Below are positions 28,179 through 38,891 of a stretch of DNA of 64,000 nt, one piece after another (the stretch's first letter is position 1; each line of letters starts with the position of its first letter). Source of the DNA: Streptomyces sp. I6 (GTDB lineage: Bacteria > Actinomycetota > Actinomycetes > Streptomycetales > Streptomycetaceae). The DNA is taken from positions 675,001 to 739,000 of the forward strand of contig RHDP01000001.1 of assembly GCA_003725745.1 (NCBI GenBank), in the 5' to 3' direction. The notes beneath the pieces were generated by a model. The model saw nothing but the letters and a program-made list of their open reading frames with translations. It had not been told where the DNA came from and ran no database searches. The position numbers and the translations under genes are program-made.

Positions 28179-29038
28179 CCGGCCCGGCCCTGCTCGTGGT
28201 GCGGGCCGGGGCGCTGACGACCGTTCAGGACCTCGGCCGTCCCGGGTACGCGCACCTCGGCGTACCGCGTTCCGGGGCGCTGGCTCCGTCCGCGCTGCGG
28301 CTCGTCAACCGTCTCGTGGGCAACGAGGAGCACGCGGCGGCGCTGGAGACCACGCTCACCGGCTGCGCGATACTGCCGCGCCGTGAGGTGACCGTGGCGG
28401 TCGGCGGCGCACCGTGCCCGGTGCGGGCGGGGGGACGTCCCGTGGCCTGGGGGGCGCCGGTACGGGTCGCGGCCGGGGAGCTGCTGGAGGTCGGCGCGGC
28501 GGTCCGCGGCGTGCGGAGCTATGTGGGATTCGCCGGGGGCGTCGTGCCCGAGCCGGTGCTGGGCAGCCGCTCGACGGACCTGCTCTCCGGTCTGGGGCCC
28601 GCGCCGCTCTCCGACGGCGATGTCCTCCCGCTGGGCAGCCCCGCCGGCCCGGCCGCCCGGGTGGACGGATCGCCCTGGCCCGCTCCGCCGTCCGAGCTGG
28701 TGCTGCGGGTGCGGCTCGGCCCGCGTCACGACTGGTTCACCGCGGAGGCCCGCCGGACCCTGGTCACCGGCGGCTACCGGGTGTCGGCGGCCGGCAACCG
28801 CATCGGGCTGCGTACGGAGGGGCCCGCGCTGGAGCGGTCCGTGCACGGCGAACTGCCCAGCGAGGGCATGGTGCTGGGCGCGGTGCAGGTCCCGCCGGAC
28901 GGCAGGCCCGTGGTGTTTCTCGCCGACCACCCCACCACCGGCGGCTATCCGGTGGTGGCCGTAGTCCGCGAGGGCGACCTCGCGGCGGCGGCCCAGGCGG
29001 CGCCCGGCACACCTGTGCGGTTCGTTCGGGCCCGGTAG
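28175..29038 (+). CDS. pxpC: 5-oxoprolinase subunit C (biotin-dependent carboxylase-like, KipA family)
   Basis: This is a 287-residue protein of the KipA/allophanate-hydrolase-2 family. The typical start [20 protein letters not shown] is followed by [39 protein letters not shown] and the closing [14 protein letters not shown]. With PxpA and PxpB it forms the 5-oxoprolinase complex. The GTG at 28175 overlaps the pxpB stop. It ends tail to tail with an unrelated eukaryotic-type 5-oxoprolinase gene, with 24-base repeats in between. Confidence 0.94.
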   Translation: MTGPALLVVRAGALTTVQDLGRPGYAHLGVPRSGALAPSALRLVNRLVGNEEHAAALETTLTGCAILPRREVTVAVGGAPCPVRAGGRPVAWGAPVRVAAGELLEVGAAVRGVRSYVGFAGGVVPEPVLGSRSTDLLSGLGPAPLSDGDVLPLGSPAGPAARVDGSPWPAPPSELVLRVRLGPRHDWFTAEARRTLVTGGYRVSAAGNRIGLRTEGPALERSVHGELPSEGMVLGAVQVPPDGRPVVFLADHPTTGGYPVVAVVREGDLAAAAQAAPGTPVRFVRAR

Positions 29039-29066
29039 CGGCAGCCCGGGTGCCGGCACCGCGGCC

Positions 29067-29130
29067 GGCCGCGGGGTCAGTAAGCCGGTCGGCCGCGGGG
29101 TCAGTAAGCCCGTCGGCCGCGGGGTCAGTG
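29067..29130. repeat. 24-base direct repeats between pxpC and the second 5-oxoprolinase gene
   Basis: GGCCGCGGGGTCAGTAAGCC starts at 29067 and 29091. A partial third copy starts at 29115 and ends in the stop of the convergent gene. The unit appears to have arisen by duplication of that gene's stop region, since each copy contains the same TCA stop complement. Confidence 0.75.
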
Positions 29131-32100
29131 GGCCGGGCCCCGCGGGGGCGGCGCGCCGGGCGCCCGTAGCCACCGCCGCCCGGTGTCCGTACGACCAGGA
29201 CGTCGCCGGGACCGACCTCCACCGAGTCGACTCCGCGCAGACGCTCGACCGTCCCGTCCGCGCGCTCGACGGCATTCGACCCCGGCGCCCCCGGCTCGCC
29301 GCCGGCCATCCCGTAGGGCCTCACCCGCCGGTGGCCGGTCAGCAGCGCGACGGTCATCGGCTCCAGGAAGCGGATGCGGCGCACGGCACCGCATCCGCCC
29401 CGCCAGCGGCCCGCTCCGCCGCTCGAGCCGCGTACCGAGAAGGCGTCCACCCGTACCGGGAAGCGCCACTCCAGCACCTCGGGGTCGGTGAGCCGCGAGT
29501 TGGTCATGTGCGTCTGCACGGCATCGGCGCCGGGGAACCCGTCGCCCGCGCCGGAACCGCTCGCCACGGTCTCGTAGTACTGGACGCGGTCGTTGCCGAA
29601 GGTGACGTTGTTCATGGTGCCGGAGCCCTCGGCCTGCACTCCGAGCGCCGCGTACAGCGCGCCGGTCACCGCCTGCGACGTCTCGACGTTCCCCGCGACC
29701 GTCGCCGCGGGGTAGGCCGGGGCGAGCATCGAGCCGTCCGGGACGCGTACGTCCAGCGGTTCCAGACAGCCGCTGTTGAGCGGGATGTCGTCGGCGACCA
29801 GGGTGCGGAAGACATACAGCACGGCGGCCGTCACCACCGCCCTGGGGGCGTTGGCGTTGCCCGGCTGCTGCCCGGAGGTGCCGGTGAAGTCGATGACGGC
29901 ACCGCGGGCCCGGCGGTCCACCGTCAGCGCGACCTCGATGACGGCGCCGCTGTCCGTCTCGTAGCGGTAGGAGCCGTCACCGAGCCCGGCGACGATGCGG
30001 CGCACGGACTCCTCGGCGTTGTCGCGCACATGCCCCATGTAGGCCTGTACCACGTCGAGTCCGAACTCCTCCACCATCCGGCCCAGTTCACTGATGCCCT
30101 TCTCGTTGGCGGCGATCTGGGCCCGCAGGTCGGCGAGGTTGGTGTCGGGGTCGCGGGACGGGTGGCGGGCGCCGGTGAGCAGTTCCCGGGTCTCGGCCTC
30201 GCGCAGCCGCCCGTCCCTGACGAGCAGCCAGTTGTCGAAGAGCACCCCCTCCTCGTCGATGGTGCGGCTGAACGCGGGCATCGAGCCCGGGGTGATCCCG
30301 CCGATCTCGGCGTGGTGCCCCCGCGAGGCCACCAGGAAGCGGAGCCGGTGGCCGTCCTCGTCGAAGACCGGGGTCACGACCGTGACATCCGGCAGATGGG
30401 TGCCCCCGTGGTAGGGGTCGTTGACGGCGTACACGTCGCCGGGCCGGAGCTCCCCGGCGTTGCGCCGCAGCACCTCCTTGATGGACTCGCCCATCGAGCC
30501 CAGGTGCACCGGGATGTGGGGCGCGTTGGCGATGAGGTTGCCCTCGGCGTCGAAGAGGGCGCACGAGAAGTCGAGCCGCTCCTTGATGTTGACCGAGTGG
30601 GCGGTGTTCTCCAGCCGCACGCCCATCTGCTCGGCGATCGCCATGAAGAGGTTGCTGAAGACCTCCAGCAGCACGGGGTCGACGTCCGTGCCGACGGCGG
30701 TACGGCCGGGCCGCGGCCGCACCCGGGTGAGCACCAGATGCCCTCCCTCGCCGACGGCGGCCCGCCAGCCGGGGTCCACCACCGTAGTGGCGTCGGCCTC
30801 GGCGACGATCGCGGGCCCTTCGACGGCGTCCCCGGGTGAGAGGTCCTCGCGGCGCAGCAGCGGGGCGTCGACGCGCCGGCCGTCCAGGAACATCCCCGCG
30901 GTCTCCCCCGGCCGCGGGCCGGCACCGCCGGTCGCCTCGTCGACGACGACGGTCCCGTGGGGCCCGGCCGTGCCGACGGCCTCGACCGACACCGCCTCCA
31001 CGACCAGCGGCTTGTCCATGGTGAAGGCGTACCGTGCCCGGTGGGCCGCGGTGAACGCCTCGCGTATGGCGGCCTCCGTACCGAGGGGCACGGGCAGCGC
31101 GGAGTCCGTACCTGCGTAGCGGACGAGCACACGCGCACGGGTGCCGATCGACTCGTCGGGAACGGCGTCGTCCCGCAGCTCCGCCCGGGTGCGTGCGGCC
31201 AGTTCGCCGCAGAGTTCCCGCACCCGGATCAGGGTGTCCTCGCCCAGCTCCGCCTCCACCGACTGCTCGCGCATGGCGGTGGCGTCGGCCAGGCCGATGC
31301 CGTAGGCGGAGAGCACTCCGGCGAGCGGGGGCACGATCACGGTGTTGATGCCGAGTGCGTCGGCGACCGCGCAGGCGTGCTGCCCGCCGGCGCCGCCGAA
31401 GCAGGTCAGGGCGTAGCGGGTCACGTCGTGCCCCCGCTGGACGGAGATCTTCCTGACGGCGTTGGCCATGTTGCGGACCGCGATCTCCAGGAAGCCCGCC
31501 GCGACCTGCTCCGGGCTGCGTGCGGTGCCCGTGGCCTCGCGCACCTCCTCGGCCAGCCGCTCGAAGCCGGCCCGTACGGCACCGGAGTCGAGCGGCAGGT
31601 CGCCGTCCGGGCCGAAGACGGCGGGGAAGTGCCGCGGCCGGATCCTGCCGAGCATCACGTTGGCGTCGGTGACGGTGAGCGGGCCGCCGCGCCGGTAGCA
31701 GGCGGGGCCCGGCACGGCGCCCGCCGAGTCGGGGCCGACACGGTAGCGCCGGCCGTCGAAGTGGAGGATCGAGCCACCGCCGGCGGCGACGGTGTGGATG
31801 TTCATCATCGGCGCGCGCATCCGCACGCCCGCGACCTGGGTGCCCGGCTCCCGTTCGAACTCTCCGGCGTAGTGGGACACATCGGTCGACGTCCCGCCCA
31901 TGTCGAAGCCGATCACCCGCCGGAAGCCCGCCTGCTCGGAGGTGCGGGCCATGCCGACCACACCTCCGGCGGGCCCGGACAGCACGGCGTCCTTCCCCCG
32001 GAAGTGGGCGGCCTCGCGCAGCCCGCCGTTGGACTGCATGAACATCAGGCGCACGGCACGGAGTTCCTTCGCGACCTCGTCGACGTAGCGGCGGAGGATA

Positions 32101-32750
32101 GGCGAGAGATACGCGTCCACGACGGTCGTGTCGCCGCGGGGTACCAGCTTGATGAGCGGGCTGACCTCGTGCGAGCAGCTCACCTGGGTGAAACCGAGGT
32201 CACGCGCGGCGCCGGCGACGGCCGACTCGTGGTCCGGGTGGCGGTAGCCGTGCATGAACACGACCGCCGCGCTCGCGAACCCGTCCCGGCGGGCCCGCCG
32301 CAGTTCCTCCCGCACCGGCGCGAGATCCAGCGGCCGGACCACCTCGCCGCGGGCGCCGACCCGTTCGGGGACCTCGATGACGCGGTCGTAGACGGCCTCG
32401 GGAAGCACGATGCGGCGGTCGAACAGCCGGGGGCGGTTCTGGTAGGCGATGCGCAGCGCGTCCCGGAAGCCCTCCGTGACCAGGAGGACGGTCGGCTCGC
32501 CCCGGCGCTCCAGCAGCGCGTTGGTCGCGACGGTCGTACCCATCTTGACGACGTCGACACGGTCCGCCGGCACGGGCTCCCCCGGTCCGAGACCGAGGAG
32601 CAGCCGGATACCCGCGACGGCCGCGTCCGCGTAGTGCTCGGGGTTGTGGGACAGCAGTTTGCGGGTGACGAGCCGCCCGTCGGGCCGTCTTCCCACGATG
32701 TCGGTGAACGTCCCGCCACGGTCGATCCAGAACTCCCAGCGCCCGCTCAT
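29125..32750 (-). CDS. HyuA-HyuB fusion, ATP-type 5-oxoprolinase / hydantoinase
   Basis: This fused protein of about 1,208 residues belongs to the 5-oxoprolinase/N-methylhydantoinase family. The HyuA half has the ASKHA-type start [58 protein letters not shown] and [15 protein letters not shown]. The HyuB half has [35 protein letters not shown] and [19 protein letters not shown]. It probably hydrolyses 5-oxoproline with ATP. The frame runs past GGGGYGRP without a stop. One added base near 29160 gives the natural end [10 protein letters not shown] and a stop at 29125. The ATG at 32750 overlaps the SGNH gene stop in ATGA. Confidence 0.92.
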
Positions 32751-34258
32751 TCCCCCATTCTGGCAAGCGGCGGGCCGGGGGACAGCGAGGCGAGCGCGGC
32801 GGAGAGGGCGTTTTCGGCGAGGTGGTCGAGGCGGGCGCTGGTGCCACGGGCCCAGTGCCGCACCTCGGCTCCGGCGAGGCCCAGCAGCTGGGGCAGGAGG
32901 TCGGTGCACCGGCGGGCGACCCAGCCGGTGCCGGCCGTGGCGAGCCACACGGCCCTGGCCGTGCGGCCGGGCACGGGCTGCTCGGGCTCGCCGCCGGGCG
33001 CGGCGCCGTGGGCGAGCCCCTCGGCGGTCAGCAGTGCGTGGAACTGCCGGGCGATCGCCCGGTGGCCCCGCTCGCCGGGATGGAGCCGGTCGGCGCTCCA
33101 CAGGGTGCGGTCCTCGACCCAGCAGGCGTCGGCGGCATGCAGATGGACGGCGGCGTACCGCTCGGAGAGCGCGTGGACGACCGCGTTCACGGCGCGCTGC
33201 CGGCGCGCGAGCGGGCGGGCGAGCGGTGCGGGGAGCGCGAGCATCGCGCCCGGGTCCGGGAGGCAGGCCGTCAGCAGCCTGCTGCCGCTTCCGCTGAGCG
33301 CGGCGCAGACCCTGTCGAGGCGAACCGCCAGGTCCCGGATGTCGAAGCTGTGCCGGAGGGTGTCGTTCACACCGACGATCACGGAGGCGAGGTCGGGCGC
33401 GTACGCCAGCGCGGCAGGGGTCTGGATCTCGTGCACGTCGCGGGCGAGCGCACCGCCGACCGCGAAGTTGCGGAACTCCGCCGGCTGCCGCGCCGGCCCG
33501 AGACCCGGCGCCAGCAGCCCGGCCCAGCCGCGCCACGCCCCGTCGACGCGGTCGCCGACGCCTTCGGTGAGCGAGTCTCCGAGGGCGGCGAAGCGCGGCA
33601 CCCGCACGGCCGCCGTGCCCGCGGGCGCGGGTGGCACGGGCACCCCGGCAGCCCGGGGAGCCGCAGGCGGCCGCGCCCGGACCGCGTCCGTGCCGCCGCC
33701 CGCGCGCCCGTGCCCGTCTCCGTTCCCGTGCCTGTCTCCGTCTCCGTTCCCGTGCCCGTCTCCGTGCCCGTGCACCTCTCCGTCTCCGTCTCCGTGCCCG
33801 TGCACCTCTCCGTCTCCGTCTCCGTTCCCGTACCCCTCTCCGTGCCCGTGCCCGTGCCCGTGTCCGTCTCCGTGCCCGTGCACCTCTCCGTCTCCGTCTC
33901 CGTGCCCGTGCACCTCTCCGTCTCCGTCTCCGTGCCCGTACTCGTCTTCGCAACGAGCCGGGCGGGCCGCTCCGGTCGGGGACACCTCCGCGCCGGTTCC
34001 GTTTCGAGGACACCGCGAGGGGCCCTCCTCGACGGTCGGCCCTCGACGCCGGAGCGCGGCAGGCTCCGCCGCCTCGCCCTCCGCCACGCCCCCGGAACCC
34101 ACGGGAACCACCGGCTCGGCACCCGCCCCGCCCCGACCGTGCGCGGCAGCCTCCGCCGCCTCACCGCCCGCCACGGCCTCTCCCCGGCCGCAGACGTCCG
34201 TGGCACCCGCGGCACCCGTCGCCGCGTCGTCGAGCGGCCGGACCAGCCCCGTGGTCAT
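32747..34258 (-). CDS. SGNH/GDSL hydrolase with His/Asp/Gly-rich N-terminal repeat
   Basis: This 503-residue protein has its catalytic domain at about residues 220-420. Block I is [14 protein letters not shown] with the nucleophile Ser. The GGAL loop and GVNDT follow, and block V is [14 protein letters not shown] with the catalytic Asp and His. It is probably a lipase- or esterase-type hydrolase. Residues 108-184 are an unusual repeat of Gly with His, Asp and Glu that homologous enzymes do not need. The ATG at 34258 overlaps the stop of the glycosyltransferase gene, favouring this long start, but a start after the repeat cannot be excluded. No signal peptide is seen. Confidence 0.85.
   Translation of the reverse strand: MTTGLVRPLDDAATGAAGATDVCGRGEAVAGGEAAEAAAHGRGGAGAEPVVPVGSGGVAEGEAAEPAALRRRGPTVEEGPSRCPRNGTGAEVSPTGAARPARCEDEYGHGDGDGEVHGHGDGDGEVHGHGDGHGHGHGHGEGYGNGDGDGEVHGHGDGDGEVHGHGDGHGNGDGDRHGNGDGHGRAGGGTDAVRARPPAAPRAAGVPVPPAPAGTAAVRVPRFAALGDSLTEGVGDRVDGAWRGWAGLLAPGLGPARQPAEFRNFAVGGALARDVHEIQTPAALAYAPDLASVIVGVNDTLRHSFDIRDLAVRLDRVCAALSGSGSRLLTACLPDPGAMLALPAPLARPLARRQRAVNAVVHALSERYAAVHLHAADACWVEDRTLWSADRLHPGERGHRAIARQFHALLTAEGLAHGAAPGGEPEQPVPGRTARAVWLATAGTGWVARRCTDLLPQLLGLAGAEVRHWARGTSARLDHLAENALSAALASLSPGPPLARMGE
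33707..33937. repeat. tandem repeat encoding a Gly-His-Asp tract in the SGNH hydrolase gene
   Basis: The coding strand repeats a 30-base unit and a shorter 6-base unit that translate as [10 protein letters not shown] and variants. The other strand also stays open through the tract in more than one frame, so base-level expansion rather than selection on the protein may explain part of it. Confidence 0.75.
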
Positions 34259-35497
34259 GCCGCGGCCTCCGGGCGGCCCGGGATCGAGACGGGGGCGTCG
34301 TGGGCGGCGAGGAAGGCCGCGACCGCGCGGTCCCAGCCGAAGAGTTCGGCCCGGGCGCGGGCGGCGGCCCGGCGCGGGCCCTCGGGACGGGCGAGGAGTT
34401 CCCGGACCGCGTCCGCGAAGGCTTCCGGTCTGTCGTACGCCGCGGCACCCGCGTCCCCGACGATCTCGGGCAGGGCCGAGGACGCGCTGGCCACGACCGG
34501 TGTGCCGCAGGCGAGCGCCTCCAGCGCGGAGAGCCCGAACGTCTCGGCGGGGCCGGGTGCCAGGCAGATGTCCGCCGCGGCCTGGAGGTCCGCCAGTGCC
34601 TCGCGGTCGACGACGTGGCCGAGGAAGTGCACCGGCAGCCGCTCCGCGCGTGCCCGCCGGACCAGCCCTGCGCGCAGCGGGCCCTCCCCGCGACCACGAG
34701 GGCCGCCCGTACCCCTCTCCCGCGCAGCCGGGCGAGGGCGTCCAGGGCCATGGCCGGGCGCTTCTCCACGGAGAGGCGCGAGCAGAGCATCAGCAGGACG
34801 TCGGCGCCCTCCGCGTAGCGGGCGCGCAGCACCCGGCTGCGGCGACCCGGCCGGCAGCGGTCGAGTGCGACCCCGAGGGGCGCGCGCACCACGTTCCGGG
34901 CCCCGATCCGGACGAACTCGCGCTCGGCCCACTCCGTGGTGCACACGATCCGCGAGTAGGACCAGGCGCTGCGCCGGTTCAGCCGGTCCGCGGTGCGCTC
35001 GGCGAGTGCGCCGGGGACGCTCCAGGTGCGCAGCACACCGTCGGCTGTCTCGTGGGACACCATGACCGAGGGGATGCGACGGCGCCGCGCCCACTCCCCG
35101 GTCCACCGCAGCGTGGTGCGGTCGGAGACCTCCAGCCGGTCGGGAGCCAGTTCGTCGAGCAGCTCGCGCAGCCGGGTCCGGCCGGTGAGGACCCGGTACC
35201 CCCGGTTCCCGGCAGCTCGGGCCCGGGCACGGTGACGACCCGTCCCTGATCGGTGTGTTCGTCGCTCGCGGCGTCGCCCGGAACGACGAGTACCGGCTCG
35301 TGGCCCGCGGCCCGGTAACCGCGCCCCAGCTCGCGCAGCGCGGTGCGCAGCCCGCCGGAGGACGGCGTCACGAAGTTGGCGAGCCTGACGATCCGCAGCC
35401 CGCCCTCGCCGCCCGCATGGCGGGTTCTCTCCGTGTGGTGCGCGTGCCCGGCGCGGACCACACCGTACGCCCCGCTCCCGCCGTCTTCCCCGCTCAT
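34255..35497 (-). CDS. glycosyltransferase family 4-like, two frame breaks
   Basis: This GT-B glycosyltransferase of about 415 residues starts at the ATG at 35497 (MSGEDGG). The N-terminal domain has IVRLANFVTPSSGGLRTAL, the donor-like ANFV/GGL pattern of GT4 enzymes. The C-terminal domain has LLMLCSRLSVEKRP and the GPAETFGLSALEALACGTP motif containing the conserved Glu residues. Breaks at about 35205 and about 34690 are each mended by one base in a G/C run. It overlaps the mannosyltransferase-like gene before it and the SGNH gene after it. It is probably a lipid- or envelope-glycan transferase; donor and acceptor are unknown. Confidence 0.85.
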
Positions 35498-36609
35498 GCC
35501 GCCACCGCCGTGCGCGCGCGGAGCACCTCCGCGTAGTGGTCCAGGAGCCGGTCGCCGGCGGCGGCCCAGGTCCGGCCCTCCACGGTGGCCCGGCCGGCCC
35601 GGCCGTACGCCTTGCGGCGCGCCGGGTCGGCCACGAGGGCCGCCACCGCGTCCCGCACCGCGCCCGTGTCGTGCGGCGGCACGAGCAGCCCGGTCCGGCC
35701 GTGGTCGACGAGGTCCAGCGGGCCGCCGGCCGCGGGCGCGACGACCGGCAGACCGCTGGCCATGGCCTCCTGAACGGTCTGGCAGAAGGTCTCGTACGGT
35801 CCGGTGTGCGCGAACACGTCGAGCGAGGCGAAGATCCTGGCCAGGTCGCCGCCGGTGCGCCGGCCGAGGAACACGGCGCCCGGCAGGGAGTTCCGCAGTG
35901 TGGCGCCGCTGGGCCCGTCGCCCACCACGACGACCTTGGCGCCGGGCAGCGCGCAGACCCCGGAGAGCAGCTCGACGCACTTCTCGGGCGCGAGCCGCCC
36001 GACGTAGCCGACGAGCGCCTCGCCTTCCGGGGCGAGCGCGCGCCGCAGCGACTCGTCGCTCAGCTCCGGCCGGAACCGTTCGGTGTCGACCCCGCGCGGC
36101 CACAGCCGTACCCTCGGAACGCCGTGCTCCTCCAGGTCGCGGACCGCGGCGCTGGACGGCGCCAGGGTCCGGTCGGCGGCGGTGTGCACGGCGCGGATGC
36201 GCCGCCAGGCCGTGCTCTCCCCGGCGCCCATGTACGTACGGGCGTATCCGGCGAGGTCGGTCTGGTAGACGGCGACGGCGGGCAGCCCGAGCTTCGCCGC
36301 GACGCCCATGCCGCGCACGCCGAGGACGAACGGGCTGGCCAGGTGGACGACGTCGGCCCGGTGCGCGGTGAGCGCGGCGGCCAGCCGCCGACTGGGCAGG
36401 GCCACCCGGACCTGGGGGTAGCCGGGCAGGGGCAGGGACGGCACGCGCACCACGGGGCAGGGGGCGTCGGTGTCCGTTCCGGCCACCGCCGGGGCGATGA
36501 CGAGGGGGTCGTGGCCGCGCACGGCGAGATGCCGGGCGGTCTGCAGGGCGCAGTGCGCCACACCGTTGACGTCTGGCGGGAAGGATTCGGTGACGATGAC
36601 GACACGCAT
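35494..36609 (-). CDS. glycosyltransferase family 4 (MgtA/PimC-like, mannosyltransferase type)
   Basis: This intact 371-residue GT4 enzyme starts at the ATG at 36609 with VVIVTESFPPDVNGVAH, the family's N-terminal glycine loop. It contains YQTDLAGYAR, RLWPRGVDTERFRP, YVGRLAPEKCVELL and the closing TGPYETFCQTVQEAMASGLP. The sequence resembles actinobacterial GDP-mannose-dependent transferases acting on glycolipids, but the sugar is inferred. It is the first gene of a four-gene run in which each stop overlaps the next start. The 500 bases upstream appear non-coding. Confidence 0.9.
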   Translation of the reverse strand: MRVVIVTESFPPDVNGVAHCALQTARHLAVRGHDPLVIAPAVAGTDTDAPCPVVRVPSLPLPGYPQVRVALPSRRLAAALTAHRADVVHLASPFVLGVRGMGVAAKLGLPAVAVYQTDLAGYARTYMGAGESTAWRRIRAVHTAADRTLAPSSAAVRDLEEHGVPRVRLWPRGVDTERFRPELSDESLRRALAPEGEALVGYVGRLAPEKCVELLSGVCALPGAKVVVVGDGPSGATLRNSLPGAVFLGRRTGGDLARIFASLDVFAHTGPYETFCQTVQEAMASGLPVVAPAAGGPLDLVDHGRTGLLVPPHDTGAVRDAVAALVADPARRKAYGRAGRATVEGRTWAAAGDRLLDHYAEVLRARTAVAA

Positions 36610-37251
36610 ACTCGTGTTCTCGTCGCGCCGGGAGTGGCGCGGCCAACGTGGATCTTTCCGCGCGTCGAACGTCCCATGAGCGTTTGGCCCCGCCCCGGCG
36701 TGGGTGCCACCGGGCCTGCCCCTCCGTGCCCCATACCGCCGCGCCCTGCCCCGCCGCGCCCTGGCTCGTCGTGCCTGGCCCGTGGTGGCCCATACCGCCG
36801 GTCTCGCCCGTCGCCCACCGTGCTCCGACCGACCGACCGACCGCCCCGGGCCGGGCGGCGGTGGCGGTGGCGGCGCACGCGACCGACGGCGCCGTGACCC
36901 GTGCCACCGGGCAGGCCACCCGGACGCGGCCGCCCTCCCGGTTCGTCCCGAGTCCACCGGGCACGCCGATGGAGCGCCGACGCGGTCCGCACACGCGCGG
37001 CAGCGACACGCTCCGTACATCCGCGGGCACCGGCACGGTCCCTCTGCTCCCGCGGGCACCGGCACGGTCCTGCTGCTCCCGCGGGCGCCAGGACAGCCCG
37101 GCGTTTCGCAGGCCCCGGCGCCCTCCGCGGATCCGCGGGTACCCACGCGGTCCGCGCACCTCCGCAGGCGCGGACCCGGACCGGCGAGCAGGCGACCCGC
37201 GGCGAGTCTGCGGCGGTCCGCCGACGGATCACCGCAGAGGCGGAGGGGGCC
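36610..37251. other. repeat-rich spacer without a supported gene
   Basis: Frames are open on both strands but translate to Arg/Pro/Ala-rich sequence with no recognisable pattern. Direct repeats of CCGCGGGCACCGGCACGGTC occur at 37021 and 37050 (period 29), and a GACC run lies near 36828-36842. The promoter of the glycosyltransferase operon should be here. Confidence 0.5.
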
Positions 37252-38670
37252 TCAGAGGGGAGGGGCCTCCGGCACGATGCGGCTGCGGACGGCCGTCTGA
37301 ACCTCGGCCTCCTCCGCCGGATCGGCGGCGAGCCTGCGGAGGCGTTCGGCGACGCGGGCGTCACGCGTCTCGGCGTGCAGGGCGGCGACCTCTCTCGTCG
37401 TCTCCTCGCAGTCCCACAGGCACTCGACGGCGAAGCCGGTCGCGAAGGAGGGATCGGTGGCGGCCAGGGCGCGGGCCGTGCGGCCGCGCAACTGGGAGGA
37501 GCTGGTCTCGCGGTAGACGTGGCGCAGCACGGGTGCCGCGCAGCCGATGCCGAGTCGTCCGGCACCGTCGACCAGGGCCCACAGCCGAGGGGCGTCCGGC
37601 CCGTCGGCGCGGACGGTCTCGCGGAGTGCGCCGAGGACGAGTTCGCCGTCCTGGCCTCCGCCGCGGCAGGCGAGGACGCCCGCGGCGGAGGCGCCCAGCG
37701 CGTCGGGTCGGTGCACCCAGCCGCGCGCCCGGTCGACGGCGGCCTCGCCGCACATCCGCTCGAACGCGGCGACGGCGGCATCGGCGACGGTGCGGGAGGG
37801 GTCGGCCGCCGCGGCCTCGATGAGATCGAGGACGGCGGGATCCCGTGCCTCCACCAGGTAGTGCAGGGCCGCACAGCGTGCACCGTCGGGCCCGCTGCGT
37901 GCGGTCTCCAGAATCAGCGGCCGGTCGTCCGGGCCGGCTACGGCACCGAGGCAGCGCGCCGCGGGCACGTGCAGCGCACTGCCGCCGTCGGCTCCCTGCC
38001 GGGCCCAGTCGAAGACGGACTGGACGCTCCAGCCGGGGCGTGGCCCCGTGGGGCGCATCTGGCGCTGCCAGCGGTCGAAGGAGCCGCTGTCGCGGGCGGC
38101 ACGCACCCGGGCGCCGACCGACTCCCGGCGGTCCTCGGCCCAGAGCCGCCACGGCCTCGGCTCGAAGGCGTCGCGTACGGCGGCGGCCAGTTCGGCATCG
38201 CCCTCCGGGGTGGCGGGGAAGCGGCCGAGCACGGCTCCCGCGAGTGAGCGGAGCCCCGCGTCGTCGTCGCGCAGGGCGAGCTCGTCGAGGGCCCAGGCCC
38301 AGTTGGCGCCGGTCGCCGCGTACCTGCGGAGCAGTACGAGGGCGTCGTCGCGTCCGTACGAGGCCAGGTGCCCGAGCACGGAGAGCGCGAGCCCGGTCCG
38401 GGTGTCGTCGGTGTCCAGGTCGTCCCCGGGGCCGAAGAGGTGGGCCTCGACGTCCTCGAGACCGCCGCCCAGGTCCAGGAAGAGGCGGGCGTAGTAGAGG
38501 GAGCGGTTCTCCACCTGCCAGTCGTGGCGGGGGTCGTGGAGCACGCACTGGTTGAGAGCCGCGAGCGCGTCGGCACGCGGCGCGGCGAGCGCGTGCAGCG
38601 TGCCGTCGCCGCGGCCCCTCTGCAGCAGGCCGAGCAGGGTGCCGCTCGGCGCTATGACGGGTTCGAACAT
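37252..38670 (-). CDS. HEAT-repeat protein
   Basis: This 472-residue all-helical protein is built of HEAT-like repeats rich in Ala, Leu and Asp. Examples are the helices LALSVLGHLASYGRDDALVL, RTVADAAVAAFERMCG and QLRGRTARALAATDPS. The ATG at 38670 (FEPVIAPSGTLLGLLQRG) follows GAGG at good spacing, and the eleven codons before it look non-coding. HEAT proteins are scaffolds, and no catalytic site is seen. It is next to an ankyrin-repeat gene on the same strand, about 220 bases upstream. The partner and role are unknown. Confidence 0.85.
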   Translation of the reverse strand: MFEPVIAPSGTLLGLLQRGRGDGTLHALAAPRADALAALNQCVLHDPRHDWQVENRSLYYARLFLDLGGGLEDVEAHLFGPGDDLDTDDTRTGLALSVLGHLASYGRDDALVLLRRYAATGANWAWALDELALRDDDAGLRSLAGAVLGRFPATPEGDAELAAAVRDAFEPRPWRLWAEDRRESVGARVRAARDSGSFDRWQRQMRPTGPRPGWSVQSVFDWARQGADGGSALHVPAARCLGAVAGPDDRPLILETARSGPDGARCAALHYLVEARDPAVLDLIEAAAADPSRTVADAAVAAFERMCGEAAVDRARGWVHRPDALGASAAGVLACRGGGQDGELVLGALRETVRADGPDAPRLWALVDGAGRLGIGCAAPVLRHVYRETSSSQLRGRTARALAATDPSFATGFAVECLWDCEETTREVAALHAETRDARVAERLRRLAADPAEEAEVQTAVRSRIVPEAPPL

Positions 38671-38891
38671 GGGAAAGTGCCTCACATCAAGCTGTCGACG
38701 CAACCGGGGGTGTGTTCGCCTAGGCCGCGCGGCAACATGATCGGCTGCCCGTGGTCTTCCGCTTGTTGTAAACCATCTTCCTCTGCCTCTCGTCGGTGGT
38801 CCTCAGCAGGCCCGACGTCATGATGACCCAGCCATTTCGTCGCCGCGACCACATTTCGGGCGACTGCTCCCCCCTTGCGTTCAACTCCCGT

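Noticed and set aside
28764-29124. Long minus-strand extension of the 5-oxoprolinase frame across pxpC
   Set aside because: The sequence after GGGGYGRP is repeat-derived and then antisense to pxpC. One added base restores a natural stop at 29125.
33707-33937. CRISPR-like repeat array
   Set aside because: Repeat units are contiguous and coding, without unique spacers of constant length, and no cas genes are present.
30957-35249. 1430-residue plus-strand frame
   Set aside because: It is antisense to the 5-oxoprolinase, SGNH and glycosyltransferase genes, and its translation has no domain pattern.
36610-37251. Gene upstream of the mannosyltransferase-like gene
   Set aside because: Open frames exist on both strands but show simple repeats and no recognisable sequence.
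38720-38776. Tiny basic frame starting VYNKRKTTGSRSCC upstream of the HEAT-repeat gene
   Set aside because: It is only 18 codons, its ribosome site is ambiguous and nothing similar is recognised. It could be real but cannot be supported.
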